Of a DNA stretch of 64,000 bases, positions 54,962 to 64,000 are shown in pieces (positions within the stretch are counted from its first letter, which is position 1; each line of letters begins with the position of its first letter). The notes beneath the pieces are model-generated. The model was given only the letters and a program-made list of their open reading frames with translations, ran no database searches and was not told the origin of the DNA. Origin of the DNA: Phycisphaerae bacterium RAS2 (lineage in GTDB: Bacteria; Planctomycetota; Phycisphaerae; UBA1845; UTPLA1); contig CP036352.1 in the NCBI GenBank assembly GCA_007753915.1, positions 3,597,306 to 3,661,305 on the forward strand, in the 5' to 3' direction. Made by a program: the position numbers and the translations under genes.

Positions 54962-57900
54962 TTATGGCGCGAGGAACGCCGTGATGAACGGCCGAATATC
55001 CAGACCGTTGCGAGCCATGTCGGCGTTGAGGTCCGACTTGCTCACGTCGCAGGTGTTGGTATTCGTGCCGAGAAGCACGCCGACGAACGCATCGATGTCG
55101 GCCTGGTTCTTCACGCCGTCGCCGTTGGTGTCGCCGGGGATGTTGCTGCACGCGGGCACAACAGTGTGGCCCAGCCACTGCTGACCTGGCGCGACGAAGT
55201 TGTCGGACAAGTCACCCGACCAACGGTCGCACGGCGGCTGGGTGCCGATGACGCCGAGGTTCCATGCGTTGCCGCGATTGAGTGGCGGCAGGAACTGGTT
55301 CGACATGTAGCCGTTGCTGCCCGTCAGGACCGCGAGGACCTTGACCTGCGTGCCGAGCGACGGCGGCGTCAGGCCGATGTCCACCATGGGAATGTCGAAC
55401 TCCATGCCCTTCTCGGCGAGCGTCGCGCCGGCGGCCGACCCGCCCTGGCTCAAGCAGGTTCCCGTGTTGAGTGACCCACCTGTGACACCGAGGATGTTCG
55501 TGTCATCGAAGGCGACCTGGAGGCAATTGGCGTTTCCGGGGTTCGGAGCCGACGCATCCCCGAAGCCGGTGTGGTTGTTCTGCGTCGCGACGGCCGCGCC
55601 CATGGCGCCGGGGATGTTCGAAGGCGTGAACATCGCGGGCGATCCGGGGTTGGAGCCGAGTGTGTAGGACAGGAACTGATTGCTGGGAGCGGTTGCGCCG
55701 GTCAGGTTGGCGTTGTCGCCGAGGTTGGCCTGGCAGCCACCGAGCGGAGGCAGGGTCTGGTTGCTCCAGAAACCGCTGCCACCGATGACAGCGGCACAGA
55801 CGTCGATCGTGCCGGCCGGGCTGCCGATGGTAGCCCGGTCAATCGCGAACTGCACGCCGCGGACGGACGTCGCCGCGTTGATCGCCTGCTGAATCGCGTC
55901 AACCGTCGGGCAGTTCGTGCTGTTGACGCCTGTCGAGTTTGAATTCTCCCCGAAGAACGTGTTGGCGCCGACCGTCTGATTGAAGGTCAAGGCCGTGACG
56001 GTCAGCGGAGGCGTGATGTCCGTCAGATCCACGAGCTGGGCGTTGTAAGCGCCGCCCGGCCGCTGCATGACGATCGCATAATTCGGGTTGAACCCGGCAT
56101 CGAGCGTGTCACCGTTCATGTTTCGCAGCACCTGCGGGAAGCCGACGTAGTTCGTGTCGAGCACGTTGGACGGCCCACCCGCGCCGGTCTTGAGGAAGAT
56201 CACGAACGCGTTGACGTTCGGCCCGCCTTCGACGTTGCCGGTGAGGCCGAGGTACAGATTCGACGCGTCGTCCTGGATGAACAACTGGTTGATCTCGCTT
56301 CCGTTGGCATTGGGAATCGGGTCGGCCAAGACGCCCGAGCCGCTGTTGCGTGTTAGCCGGCCGATCGAGCGCGTCGTGTTGGTGGCGAGGTTTTTGAGGA
56401 ACACGCTGTACTCGTTGGTGTTTGGTTCGTTGTTTCGCTGGACGACGCAGGCGTAGTCGGGCGTGAATCCTGCATCGAGGATGACATTGTTGAAACCGGT
56501 GATCGCGCCCGGAGGAGCGGTCTGGCCGGTGATCGTGCCGGCGCCGCCCGCGAGCGTGTCGAGCAGCACAACGAAGGCGTTGCCGTTGCCCTCGAGGTTG
56601 CCCGTCAGCGCCACGCGAATGCGATCGGCGGTGTTGGAGACGAAGATGCGATCCAGCTCCGACCCGGGCAGGTTCTGCGGCGCGGCTTCGACGGCATCGC
56701 CGAAGCAGGTGTAATTGTTCTGGGTCGCGGTCGCAGCAACCGCCGGCAACATGCCGCCGCCCTGTTGAGGCGTGGTTCCGTCGTAGACCTTCGGAATGTT
56801 CTGACCGGTGAAGAGCGTGTTGGTGGGTGTGCTGGCCGGGATGCCGGTGGGGGCGAGCGTGATGGTTGAGAACTGCTCGCCCGGCGTGAGCGGGTTGGTG
56901 CTCAAGTCGATGGGGTTCTCAATCTTGTCATGAATTCCGAGGCAACCGACGTTGCCGCCTTCGTATTCCTCGACGTGCAGCGTCCATGACACGAGCGAGC
57001 CGATGTCTCCGGCGACGGAATCGACGACTTGCAGTGTCCACGCGCCGTTCGGATTGATGCCGTTCATCGTGAGCAGCGATTCGGCCGGCAGGATGGTGCC
57101 GCCGCCGCCCTCGCTGTCGAAAGTGGCGTTCAGGTTGGCGCCTGCGCCGCTGGCAGGATTCCACAGGACGACCGATCGACCGCTGTCAACATGCGTCAAC
57201 CTGACGGTCAGGTTGTTAACCTGCGGGTGCGTGATGCTGACCGAGACGTTCAGATCCGTGACGCGGTTGATCCCCGCGAAAGTCGGCGTGCGGCTGTCGG
57301 TCGCGCCGGCCGGATTGTTGTCCGGAATGGCCAACGGGAGCGGAGCATTAGAGAAGGCCGCGCTGCCCATCGCCGGGGGCGATTGAGTCGGATTGAGCGG
57401 GGGCAGCCACTGGTTGCTGATGAAACCGCCGCCGCTGACGATCGCCGCCGCGATTTTGATTTCGTCGGTCGGCTGAATGCCGAGCGATGCAAGGCGTACG
57501 GAGAACTGCATGCCGCTGATGGCCGTGACGGCCTTGACTTCCTGTCGGATCGGATCATCACCGGAGATATCGTTGACGCCGAGGATGTTGCTCAAGTCTG
57601 CAGAGAAGGCGTTGACGGCGAGGTTCGTGTGTCGCGCCGTGTCGACGGTGAATTCCAGCGGGATGTCGGAGTCAAAGCGCAAGTCTTCGATGATGGCGTT
57701 GTGCTGGTTGCCGCCTCGCCAGTATTGAATGGCGTATTCGGGAGCAAAGCCGGCATCCAGCGTGACGCCGTCCATGCCTTGCAACGCGCCCGAGCCGCCA
57801 AGCAGCGAGTTGGTGAAGAGAATCTGCGAGCCGGGATCACCGTCGTCCGGCCGGTCAATGAAGATGATCAGCGTGTTGTTGAAGTCTTCAAAGACCGGGA

Positions 57901-59002
57901 TGTTGCCCGTCACGCCGATGTAGAGCTTGGAGAAGTCGTTGCGGACAAAGAGACGGTCCAGTTCGCTACCCTGCGTCGGGAGCGGGCTGAACGGCGCTGC
58001 ATCGCCGAAGCAGGTGTAGTTGTTCTGCGTCGAAACAAGCGCGCCCGCGCCGTAGTCCGCGGGTATGCTCACGCCGTCAATCGCCGGCGGGGTCGCGCCG
58101 ACGTTCAACACCACCGTTGCGAACTGATTCCCGGTGAACGTCGCGAAGTCGATGATGCTCGGCGGATCGGCCAGCGGGTCATGCACGCCGACACAGTCCA
58201 CGCCGCCGCCGACCGAGCCTTGCGTCGGATTCAGCGGGGGCAGGCTTTGATTGCTGATGAAGCCCGCGCCGTTGGCCAGCAAGGCCTGGATGCCGATCGT
58301 GCTGGTGCCGGTGAGATTGAGCTGAACCAATTCGATCTTAAACTCAAACCCCAGCGTGGCCGTCGCGGCGTTGACCTGTTGCTGGAGCGGGTCGTTGGCC
58401 GGCTCGCCGTTCACGCCCGCGAGGTTGTTGTTATCGACGGCGAAGTGCGTGCCGAGCGACAGGGCCACGCCCGCATCGGTCGGATTCGTGAGGTTGTGCA
58501 GATACGCCGTCGGCGTGTCGCCGTTCATCCACACGGCCAGAGCGAACTCCGGCGCGAAATCGAGCGTCGCGCCGCTCATGTTCTTCAGCGCGTTCGAGCC
58601 GCCGGTGTAGCCGGTTGTGTTCAGGACGGCCGTTCCGCCGTTGGAACCGTTGTCGATAAAGACAAGGATCGTATTCTCCAGAACATCGAATCGCTCGGTG
58701 TTGCCGGTGATCCCGATGTAGAGATGCGTGCCGTCATTGCGGACATAGAGCCGGTCGATTTCGTTGCCCTCGGTCGGCTCTTCGGAGGGCGGCGTCGCAT
58801 CGCCGAAGCCGGTCGGGTTGTCCTGGGTCGCGCTGGGGCTGCCCTGGTACTTGGTGGGCAGGTTGCGGCCGTCCACGGTCGGCACCCCGGCGCACGGTTC
58901 ACCCGCGACCAGCAGGCTGGGCGCGGCCAGCGCCGCGACTGCCAACCCGAGTACGACCCACGATCGAACCATCCCGGACGTTGAATTCGTGTTCTGCGTC
59001 AT
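54962..59002 (-). CDS. Large exported P-domain protein with repeated beta modules and dockerin tail
   Basis: A 1346-residue secreted protein. Signal peptide VVLGLAVAALAAPSLLVAG. Then four to five copies of a module of about 150-200 residues, each with TQ(D/N)NxTxFGDA, then GSELDR(L/I)FVRND and LYIG(I/V)TGN, followed by FI(D)-type strands; degenerate copies appear toward the end (GSEINQLFIQDDASNLYLGLTGN, ATQNNHTGFGDAS). At about residues 545-680 is a proprotein-convertase P domain (AIPDNNPAGATDSRTPTF, NLTVRLTHVDSGRSVVLWNP, GAWTLQVVDSVAGDIGSLVSW). The last 60 residues are a dockerin-like pair (GDTNGDGVKNQADIDAFV, SDLNADMARNGLDIRPFI). GGAG seven bases upstream supports ATG 59002. It probably binds an extracellular polymer such as a glucan. 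Confidence 0.75.
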   Translation of the reverse strand: MTQNTNSTSGMVRSWVVLGLAVAALAAPSLLVAGEPCAGVPTVDGRNLPTKYQGSPSATQDNPTGFGDATPPSEEPTEGNEIDRLYVRNDGTHLYIGITGNTERFDVLENTILVFIDNGSNGGTAVLNTTGYTGGSNALKNMSGATLDFAPEFALAVWMNGDTPTAYLHNLTNPTDAGVALSLGTHFAVDNNNLAGVNGEPANDPLQQQVNAATATLGFEFKIELVQLNLTGTSTIGIQALLANGAGFISNQSLPPLNPTQGSVGGGVDCVGVHDPLADPPSIIDFATFTGNQFATVVLNVGATPPAIDGVSIPADYGAGALVSTQNNYTCFGDAAPFSPLPTQGSELDRLFVRNDFSKLYIGVTGNIPVFEDFNNTLIIFIDRPDDGDPGSQILFTNSLLGGSGALQGMDGVTLDAGFAPEYAIQYWRGGNQHNAIIEDLRFDSDIPLEFTVDTARHTNLAVNAFSADLSNILGVNDISGDDPIRQEVKAVTAISGMQFSVRLASLGIQPTDEIKIAAAIVSGGGFISNQWLPPLNPTQSPPAMGSAAFSNAPLPLAIPDNNPAGATDSRTPTFAGINRVTDLNVSVSITHPQVNNLTVRLTHVDSGRSVVLWNPASGAGANLNATFDSEGGGGTILPAESLLTMNGINPNGAWTLQVVDSVAGDIGSLVSWTLHVEEYEGGNVGCLGIHDKIENPIDLSTNPLTPGEQFSTITLAPTGIPASTPTNTLFTGQNIPKVYDGTTPQQGGGMLPAVAATATQNNYTCFGDAVEAAPQNLPGSELDRIFVSNTADRIRVALTGNLEGNGNAFVVLLDTLAGGAGTITGQTAPPGAITGFNNVILDAGFTPDYACVVQRNNEPNTNEYSVFLKNLATNTTRSIGRLTRNSGSGVLADPIPNANGSEINQLFIQDDASNLYLGLTGNVEGGPNVNAFVIFLKTGAGGPSNVLDTNYVGFPQVLRNMNGDTLDAGFNPNYAIVMQRPGGAYNAQLVDLTDITPPLTVTALTFNQTVGANTFFGENSNSTGVNSTNCPTVDAIQQAINAATSVRGVQFAIDRATIGSPAGTIDVCAAVIGGSGFWSNQTLPPLGGCQANLGDNANLTGATAPSNQFLSYTLGSNPGSPAMFTPSNIPGAMGAAVATQNNHTGFGDASAPNPGNANCLQVAFDDTNILGVTGGSLNTGTCLSQGGSAAGATLAEKGMEFDIPMVDIGLTPPSLGTQVKVLAVLTGSNGYMSNQFLPPLNRGNAWNLGVIGTQPPCDRWSGDLSDNFVAPGQQWLGHTVVPACSNIPGDTNGDGVKNQADIDAFVGVLLGTNTNTCDVSKSDLNADMARNGLDIRPFITAFLAP

Positions 59003-59373
59003 GACTTGCTCCACTTTCCGCCTGCCGAAAATGTCCTGAAAACGTAGTTCTCTGTCTGCATTCATCCGTCGCCGCGCGATCTGCGTGCGCTTTGAAGTCG
59101 CACACATGGCGCCGCACTCGAGTCAACGTTGACCCGAGCGCCGCGGCAAATGAATCCCTGCTACACGGTCACCCCACACGGGGCGGCGGGAGGATGGTCG
59201 GTCGACAGAGGTCCACTCCACGTGGGCCGGACGATGCGGTCGGCGAATCGATTCGTGCTGTCGATTCGCACATTCTAACACATCGCGCCTGGCGACTGCG
59301 ACGGCTTCCTTCCCCCCGATACCCTCACAACTTCTGCATCAGCGTCACGACGCGGCCGCATGGCGCGCATCGG
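59003..59373. other. Intergenic region with operator-like palindrome
   Basis: About 370 bases between the P-domain gene and the end of the prepilin-like gene. It contains the palindrome at 59117-59138, and no gene is recognised. The open frame of the P-domain gene extends 35 codons into it without signal-peptide character. Confidence 0.5.
59117..59138. promoter_or_regulatory. 22-bp palindromic operator candidate
   Basis: Left half CTCGAGTCAAC and right half GTTGACCCGAG pair at 10 of 11 positions around a central CG, with a perfect inner core GTCAACGTTGAC. The size, symmetry and central CG are those of LacI-family operators. It lies 115 bases upstream of the P-domain/amylase pair. Confidence 0.5.
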
Positions 59374-60294
59374 TCACTCAATCGTCTGAATCTCGGACGC
59401 ACGGTTCGGCTCGGTCGAATAGCGCGGCTTCGATGCGTTGAAAGGTCCGAATAGCTTGATGGCCAACGCCTGTGAATCGACGTTGGAGCCGCTCTTGAGC
59501 TGGGCCCATTCCACGTGCGCATCGACGTACAACACGTTGATCCCGCGCGTGCCGTGGTTGTCGTCCGGATTGAACTCGCGCAGGAAAGCCGTGCTTGTGT
59601 CGTTCAGGTTTGTCTGATCGGTCATCAAAAAGTATTCAGGCTTGTCGTCGTTGCGAAGCAGCGAAATGTAGGTATAGCTGACGTAAGTCTTGCCGGCCGA
59701 TTGCTCCTGAATGATCGTTCGCGGCAGGTCGCGGTAATGGCTGACGGGCAGGATCGGCCACTGGGGAGAGTCATTGAAAGGCCGATTGTTGATTCGATCG
59801 CTGGGACACACGAGCAGTTTGGGCTCCGGCAGGTACGTCGGGGTCGGAGCGAAGCCTTCTGTCGCCGGGTCGCGCGTCACTTTTCGCTCAACGATGTCGC
59901 GGATCATGCCGGAGAAATTCGGGCCCCAGTCGGCGGAACCGGCTCGTTGTGCGTCGCGTCGTTCCTGGAGCGAAGGATTGTCGTTGTTCGCGACGGGCTT
60001 GGCGGGGAACCAACTCTCGAAGTCGCCGCTGTATTGCAGAAACGCCTGGCCGAACTGACGCAGATTGGACCCGCATACGGTTCGCCGGCCGACCTCCCGC
60101 GCGCGTCCGAGCGCGGGAACAAGAATCGAAATCAGCAGCGAGATGATCGCGATGACGACGAGCAACTCAATCAGGGTGAAGGCCCGGCACGCGGCGCTGC
60201 GCCAAAAAACCGGCGGTTGCGTGGATTTTCGAAGTAGACAGGAGGGGCGGGAGGAGGCCGACAGCCGGTCAGTTGGGCAAACTCCCGATCGCAT
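59374..60294 (-). CDS. Prepilin-type (type IV pilin-like) exported protein
   Basis: A 306-residue protein with a short basic leader, then the prepilin cleavage and methylation motif [27 protein letters not shown] (cleavage before FTLIE; shown only in pieces: [12 protein letters not shown]), a helix [21 protein letters not shown] and a C-terminal beta domain ending in [21 protein letters not shown], resembling the H-X9-DG end of planctomycete pilin-like proteins. Such proteins are likely exported by a type II/IV pilus machine, and their role is uncertain. Start ATG 60294 has GGTGAG upstream. It faces away from the LacI gene with a shared control region holding the operator. Confidence 0.75.
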   Translation of the reverse strand: MRSGVCPTDRLSASSRPSCLLRKSTQPPVFWRSAACRAFTLIELLVVIAIISLLISILVPALGRAREVGRRTVCGSNLRQFGQAFLQYSGDFESWFPAKPVANNDNPSLQERRDAQRAGSADWGPNFSGMIRDIVERKVTRDPATEGFAPTPTYLPEPKLLVCPSDRINNRPFNDSPQWPILPVSHYRDLPRTIIQEQSAGKTYVSYTYISLLRNDDKPEYFLMTDQTNLNDTSTAFLREFNPDDNHGTRGINVLYVDAHVEWAQLKSGSNVDSQALAIKLFGPFNASKPRYSTEPNRASEIQTIE

Positions 60295-60321
60295 TTGAAT
60301 CTCACCGCCGCATGGGTTAAG

Positions 60322-60344
60322 ATTGTATCGGTAAAACCTTTTAC
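60322..60344. promoter_or_regulatory. LacI-type operator and -10 of divergent control region
   Basis: GTAAAACCTTTTAC at 60331-60344 is a near-perfect palindrome. On the minus strand it lies immediately upstream of TACAAT (complement of 60322-60327), a -10 candidate giving a short leader to the prepilin-like gene. The LacI gene starts 165 bases away on the other side, so autoregulation is likely. Confidence 0.5.
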
Positions 60345-60508
60345 TTAATGGAAGTATAACGTGACGCCAGCGCGATTCAAGCAAATTCCGGGACCCGGTC
60401 GTTTGCGACGGCCGATTGGCCGGTACGTGGTTGTCGGACCAATGGTTACAATCGGCCCGCCGCCCATGGAATCGCCCTTCACCACGCATTGAAACACGCA
60501 CCCAACCC

Positions 60509-61537
60509 ATGTCAAAACGAAAGTCGGTCAGCATCAAAGACGTCGCCCGCGAGAGCCAGGCCTCGCTGACAACCGTCTCACTTGTCCTCAATAAGCGTGA
60601 CTGGCGAATCAGTCCCGCGACACGCGAGCGCGTGCTGGAGGCTGTCCAGCGACTGGGCTACCGGCCGAGCCGGATGGCACAGGGCCTTCAAGCGCAGCGG
60701 TCGGGGTTTCTGGCAATTCTCGTGCCGCAGCTCCGCCACGCATTCGCCGATGCTTACTTCGGCGAACTGATCAGCGCGATTCACGATCAGGCGCGCGAGG
60801 CCGGCTACAAGATCATCCTCGAGGTGGCGGATGAAACCTATCTCGCCGCATCGCAACACGTCGAGATTTTCGACCGGCACGTCGTCGACGGCATGCTCTG
60901 CATGGGCGTCACCAATCGAGACGGATATCTAAAAGATTTCGTCAAGGGCGACCGCCCCGTCCTGCTTGTCAACAACTATCTTCCCGGGCTGGCCCTGAAC
61001 TCCGTGCGCTGCGATTACATCGAAGCCGGTCGGCTCGCCGGCCACTACCTGCGCGAGAAAGGCCATCGGCACGTCGGGCTGATCCACGGCGCGCAGGAAG
61101 TTCAGACAACGCATGACCTGCGCCGGGGCTTCGAGGGCGCGATCGGGTTGAATGCCCCGCTGGCCGCCGACCTGCTTGAAGACGGCCTGTACACCGAAGA
61201 AGGCGGCGCCGAGGCGGCGATTCGACTCGTGCGACGCCATCCGAATCTGACGGCCCTCTTTGCCGGCAACGACAAAATGGCCTTTGGCGCCATCGCCGGG
61301 CTGAAGAGCATCGGTCTTCGGGTGCCCGAGGACATCAGCGTGGTCGGCTGCGACGACATGCACTCGGCGGCGTTCTGCGACCCGCCGCTGACGACGGTGC
61401 GCACGCCGATCTACGAGCTGGGCCGGCGCGCCTGTGAGCGGCTGCTCGATCTGGTGTTCAACCGGGCGGAGTCGGTGCAGGAAGTTCACCCGGTCTCGCT
61501 GACGACTCGAAGATCCGTCGCCGCGCCGCGCGGCTGA
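60509..61537 (+). CDS. LacI-family transcriptional regulator
   Basis: A 342-residue repressor of the LacI/GalR type. The N-terminal helix-turn-helix is [21 protein letters not shown] with hinge [15 protein letters not shown], followed by a periplasmic-binding-like domain ([76 protein letters not shown]). Ligand unknown; the neighbourhood of amylases suggests maltodextrin or another alpha-glucoside. The usual planctomycete xenology would place it with polysaccharide-use genes. The frame extends 31 codons further upstream, but [13 protein letters not shown] is the normal start. Confidence 0.92.
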   Translation: MSKRKSVSIKDVARESQASLTTVSLVLNKRDWRISPATRERVLEAVQRLGYRPSRMAQGLQAQRSGFLAILVPQLRHAFADAYFGELISAIHDQAREAGYKIILEVADETYLAASQHVEIFDRHVVDGMLCMGVTNRDGYLKDFVKGDRPVLLVNNYLPGLALNSVRCDYIEAGRLAGHYLREKGHRHVGLIHGAQEVQTTHDLRRGFEGAIGLNAPLAADLLEDGLYTEEGGAEAAIRLVRRHPNLTALFAGNDKMAFGAIAGLKSIGLRVPEDISVVGCDDMHSAAFCDPPLTTVRTPIYELGRRACERLLDLVFNRAESVQEVHPVSLTTRRSVAAPRG

Positions 61538-61586
61538 TCGCCCATCGCGCGGCGATCCGGCAGTTCATCCTTCGCTGGAGAGGAAC

Positions 61587-64000
61587 ATGAAAAGCATTCG
61601 CTGCGGGGCTTGCCTCGCGCCGATCGTCGTACTCGCTCTGTGCGTTTCATCGCGCGGAGAACCGACGAACACGGCGTCGAGCGCCGAGCGCATCAACATC
61701 GCCGGCACGTTCAACAACTGGACGACCGGCGATTCGGCGTTCCGAATGGCGCTCGCCGGCGGGCGATACGAACTCGTGCATTATTTTCCGGCCGGGCGAC
61801 ACGAGTTCAAGTTCGTCTTCAACGGGTCGTGGGATCGGCACTTCGGCGACGCCGGCCGCGGACGCGTCGAGCAGCCGGGCGGCAACATCGAATTGAATCT
61901 TCACGCGTCGGGCGCTTATCGCATCTGGCTCGATGCGGCGGCGAAGCGCTGGGGGCACGAACGCGCCGAGCCGACGGCGGCGTTCGCGGCCATCCGCGTG
62001 CTGCGCGGCGAGAAGCCGGGGGAGTTTGTTCTCGACGGAAGTCTAAGCGGCTTCCCGCCCGATGCGAACAAGACGTTTGCATGGAAGGTGGAGAAATCAG
62101 CCGGCGGCGAGTTGCCGGTGAAAAACGCGGACGACTCGACGGCCCGTGTGACCGTTGCAACGCCCGGCGGGTATCGCATCCGGCTCACGGTCGGCGGCGA
62201 CGATGCAGCGGCGTTCGCTTCGGCCGTGCGAACGTGGGAAGTTCGCCCGGAAGAATTGGACGCACGGCTGCCCGCGACGGAGTTTCGCTGGTCGCCGAGC
62301 GGATCGTGGACGAAGAAATCGCTGCCGATCGAGCGGGTCGACGTCGTGGGCGATTTCAACGGCTGGCGGCCCGGCGCGACGCCGATGTACGCAACAACGC
62401 CGGCCGGGCCGTTCGCAGCGCGCCTCGCGATGGAGGACGGGCTTCATCAATACAAGTTTCTTGTTAACGGGGTGGACTTCGTCGAGGACCCGTCGGCCGA
62501 CACACGCTACCGCGTGCCCGACCGCAACGGCGGGTTCAACAGCGGCCTGCTCGTCGGGCCGGACGCCGCGCAGCTCGGCCCGGCCAGGCCCGACGCGATC
62601 GCCGCGGCCGCCGTTCAGCACGATCTTCGCCGGGCGAAGTACCTTTCGCCGATCAGCGACGACGTGATTCGTCTCGGGGTGCGCACGCTGGCAGACGACG
62701 TGCAGGCGGTCGACGTGCTCGCGCCGGGGGATTCGTCGGACGGCAACGCCGTCGGCACGCTGTCCGCCATCCCGATGCAGCGCGGCGCGGCGCTGCACGG
62801 ATTTGAAACGTGGAGCTGTCAATTGACCGCGCCGCGGCGCAGCCTTAAATACGCCTTCCGCCTGCGCGACGGCAGCGCGACGCGCACGCTGGATGCAACG
62901 GGGATACATGAATCGCCGACGGTGAAGCGCTATTTCGAGCCGGACCTTTCCATGAGTTTCAAAACGCCCGACTGGGCCAAGCAGGTCGTGTGGTACCAGA
63001 TCTTCCCCGAGCGGTTTCGCAACGGCGACCCGTCGAACGATCCACCGTCGACCGTGCCGTGGACGCATAACTGGTTCAAACCGTACAAGCCGCGCGGCGG
63101 GAAGGGCTACACCGAGCACGGAACGCTGGAGGATTTCATTTACGACCGGCGCTACGGCGGGGACATGCAGGGCGTGCGAGAGAAGCTGGGCTACCTTCGC
63201 TCGCTGGGCATCACGGCGATTTACTTCAACCCGGTGTTCCAGGCTCAATCGCTGCACAAATACGACGCGAGTGACTTCCGGCACATCGACGATTTCTTCG
63301 GCGTGAAGGACAGCCTGAAGGACGTGCGCGGCGAGACGATCGACCCGGCGACGTGGCAATGGTCGAAGACGGATCTGATTTTCCTGGAATTCCTCGCCGA
63401 GGCGCACCGCATGGGCTTCAAGGTGATTCTCGACGGCGTGTTCAATCACGTCGGGCGCGAGTTCTGGGCGTTTCAGGACTTGCTCAAGCACGGCAAGGAT
63501 TCGCGCTACGCCGGGTGGTTCGACATCAAGAGCTTCAAGCCGTTTCACTACCAGGCGTGGGACGGCGACGACGGTTCGCTGCCGCGGTTGAAGCACGACG
63601 ACGCGCTGGGCCTGGCGAAGGAAGTGCGCGAGCATCTGTTCGCGGTGACGCGGCGATGGATGGACCCCAACGGCGACGGCGATCCGTCCGACGGCATCGA
63701 CGGCTGGCGGCTGGATGTGGCCAGCGACATCAACGTGAACTTCTGGAAGGACTGGCGCACGCTGGTGAAGTCGATCAACCCCGATGCCTACATCGTGGCG
63801 GAGCTTTGGCAGGAGTCGCGCGAGTGGCTGGACGGGCGCAGCTTCGACGCGGTGATGAACTACCCCTTCGCGCGAAGCTGCCAGCGGTTTTTCGTGAACA
63901 ACGGCAAGCGCATCACGGCGAGCGAGTTCGACCGGCAGCTCAAGGAGATGCAGGGTTGGTACGCGCCGCAGGTGAATTACGTGCTGCAAAACCTGTTCGA
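61587..64000 (+). CDS. GH13 cyclomaltodextrinase/neopullulanase-type enzyme, partial (3' end outside window)
   Basis: The frame is open from the ATG at 61587 (AGAGGA just upstream) to the right edge, 804 codons. A signal peptide (PIVVLALCVSSRG) is followed by several N-terminal glycogen-binding-like modules (INIAGTFNNW with YELVHYFPAGRHEFKFVFNG, and VDVVGDFNGW with HQYKFLVNG). The GH13 barrel begins near residue 460: VVWYQIFPERFRNGDP, ITAIYFNPVFQAQSLHKYDASDF, VILDGVFNHVG, DGIDGWRLDVASD (nucleophile D710) and AYIVAELWQES (acid/base E739). The third catalytic Asp lies beyond the window. This is the GH13_20-like type acting on cyclodextrins, pullulan or starch. It is on the plus strand right after the LacI gene. 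Confidence 0.85.
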   Translation, partial: MKSIRCGACLAPIVVLALCVSSRGEPTNTASSAERINIAGTFNNWTTGDSAFRMALAGGRYELVHYFPAGRHEFKFVFNGSWDRHFGDAGRGRVEQPGGNIELNLHASGAYRIWLDAAAKRWGHERAEPTAAFAAIRVLRGEKPGEFVLDGSLSGFPPDANKTFAWKVEKSAGGELPVKNADDSTARVTVATPGGYRIRLTVGGDDAAAFASAVRTWEVRPEELDARLPATEFRWSPSGSWTKKSLPIERVDVVGDFNGWRPGATPMYATTPAGPFAARLAMEDGLHQYKFLVNGVDFVEDPSADTRYRVPDRNGGFNSGLLVGPDAAQLGPARPDAIAAAAVQHDLRRAKYLSPISDDVIRLGVRTLADDVQAVDVLAPGDSSDGNAVGTLSAIPMQRGAALHGFETWSCQLTAPRRSLKYAFRLRDGSATRTLDATGIHESPTVKRYFEPDLSMSFKTPDWAKQVVWYQIFPERFRNGDPSNDPPSTVPWTHNWFKPYKPRGGKGYTEHGTLEDFIYDRRYGGDMQGVREKLGYLRSLGITAIYFNPVFQAQSLHKYDASDFRHIDDFFGVKDSLKDVRGETIDPATWQWSKTDLIFLEFLAEAHRMGFKVILDGVFNHVGREFWAFQDLLKHGKDSRYAGWFDIKSFKPFHYQAWDGDDGSLPRLKHDDALGLAKEVREHLFAVTRRWMDPNGDGDPSDGIDGWRLDVASDINVNFWKDWRTLVKSINPDAYIVAELWQESREWLDGRSFDAVMNYPFARSCQRFFVNNGKRITASEFDRQLKEMQGWYAPQVNYVLQNLF

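Noticed and set aside
62097-63989. A 630-codon open frame on the minus strand at the right end
   Set aside because: It is antisense to the GH13 frame that runs from 61587 to the window edge, which has all the conserved GH13 motifs. The antisense product shows none.

Overview
This is a GC-rich, gene-dense chromosomal segment from a member of the Planctomycetota, most likely of a Phycisphaerae-like lineage. That placement is an inference from gene content, not from any search. The supporting signs are: seven secreted proteins ending in dockerin-like tails (GDxNCDGxxNGxDV type) although no cohesin is visible; two PEP-CTERM proteins; a prepilin-like protein of the planctomycete type; a CGYNLTGN zinc-ribbon protein; an ECF sigma factor paired with a serine/threonine kinase carrying WD40 repeats; and an EF-Tu with a lineage-type switch I insertion.

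Layout. 0-9.5 kb: the end of a dockerin protein, a bidirectional terminator, a PEP-CTERM protein, two membrane proteins with CxxC motifs, methylmalonate-semialdehyde dehydrogenase (mmsA), a PQQ-type sugar dehydrogenase, mutL and a phospholipase D-like protein with an altered HKD motif. 9.8-21 kb: a di-haem peroxidase with a dockerin tail, an RtcB RNA ligase, a tiny hydrophobic protein, an alginate-export-type porin, a PAS/HD-GYP regulator, a secreted HELAH protein, a GT2 glycosyltransferase, Maf and a GT39-type membrane glycosyltransferase. 21.1-25.3 kb: the translation/transcription core in the order promoter, tRNA-Thr, tuf, rpmG, tRNA-Trp, secE, nusG, rplK, terminator. The usual rplA-rplJ-rplL-rpoBC continuation is absent. 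25.3-31 kb: an SSS symporter, an OmpA-like lipoprotein and an ABC exporter pair. 31-42.5 kb: four large exported proteins on the minus strand (di-haem/dockerin, FG-GAP/dockerin, FG-GAP/UnbV lipoprotein, LamG/dockerin). 43-51 kb: the ECF sigma/kinase pair, a small CxxC protein with an MFS transporter, and an SGNH hydrolase with TPR-like helices. 51-64 kb: a PEP-CTERM protein, a GH13 alpha-amylase and a P-domain repeat protein (both with dockerin tails), a prepilin-like protein, a LacI-family regulator, and a GH13 cyclomaltodextrinase/neopullulanase-type enzyme that runs off the window.

The most system-like region is the last 12 kb. A LacI-family regulator sits between two GH13 enzymes. Similar 14-bp palindromes (GTAAAACCTTTTAC and GTAAAACACTTTAC) overlap the predicted promoters of the prepilin-like gene and of the PEP-CTERM gene, and a separate 22-bp palindrome lies upstream of the P-domain/amylase pair. 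I read this as a regulated alpha-glucan binding and breakdown locus. The second notable theme is the repeated use of dockerin-like C-termini on unrelated catalytic domains, including two different di-haem oxidoreductases. All starts and functions were read by eye; no alignments or database searches were run.
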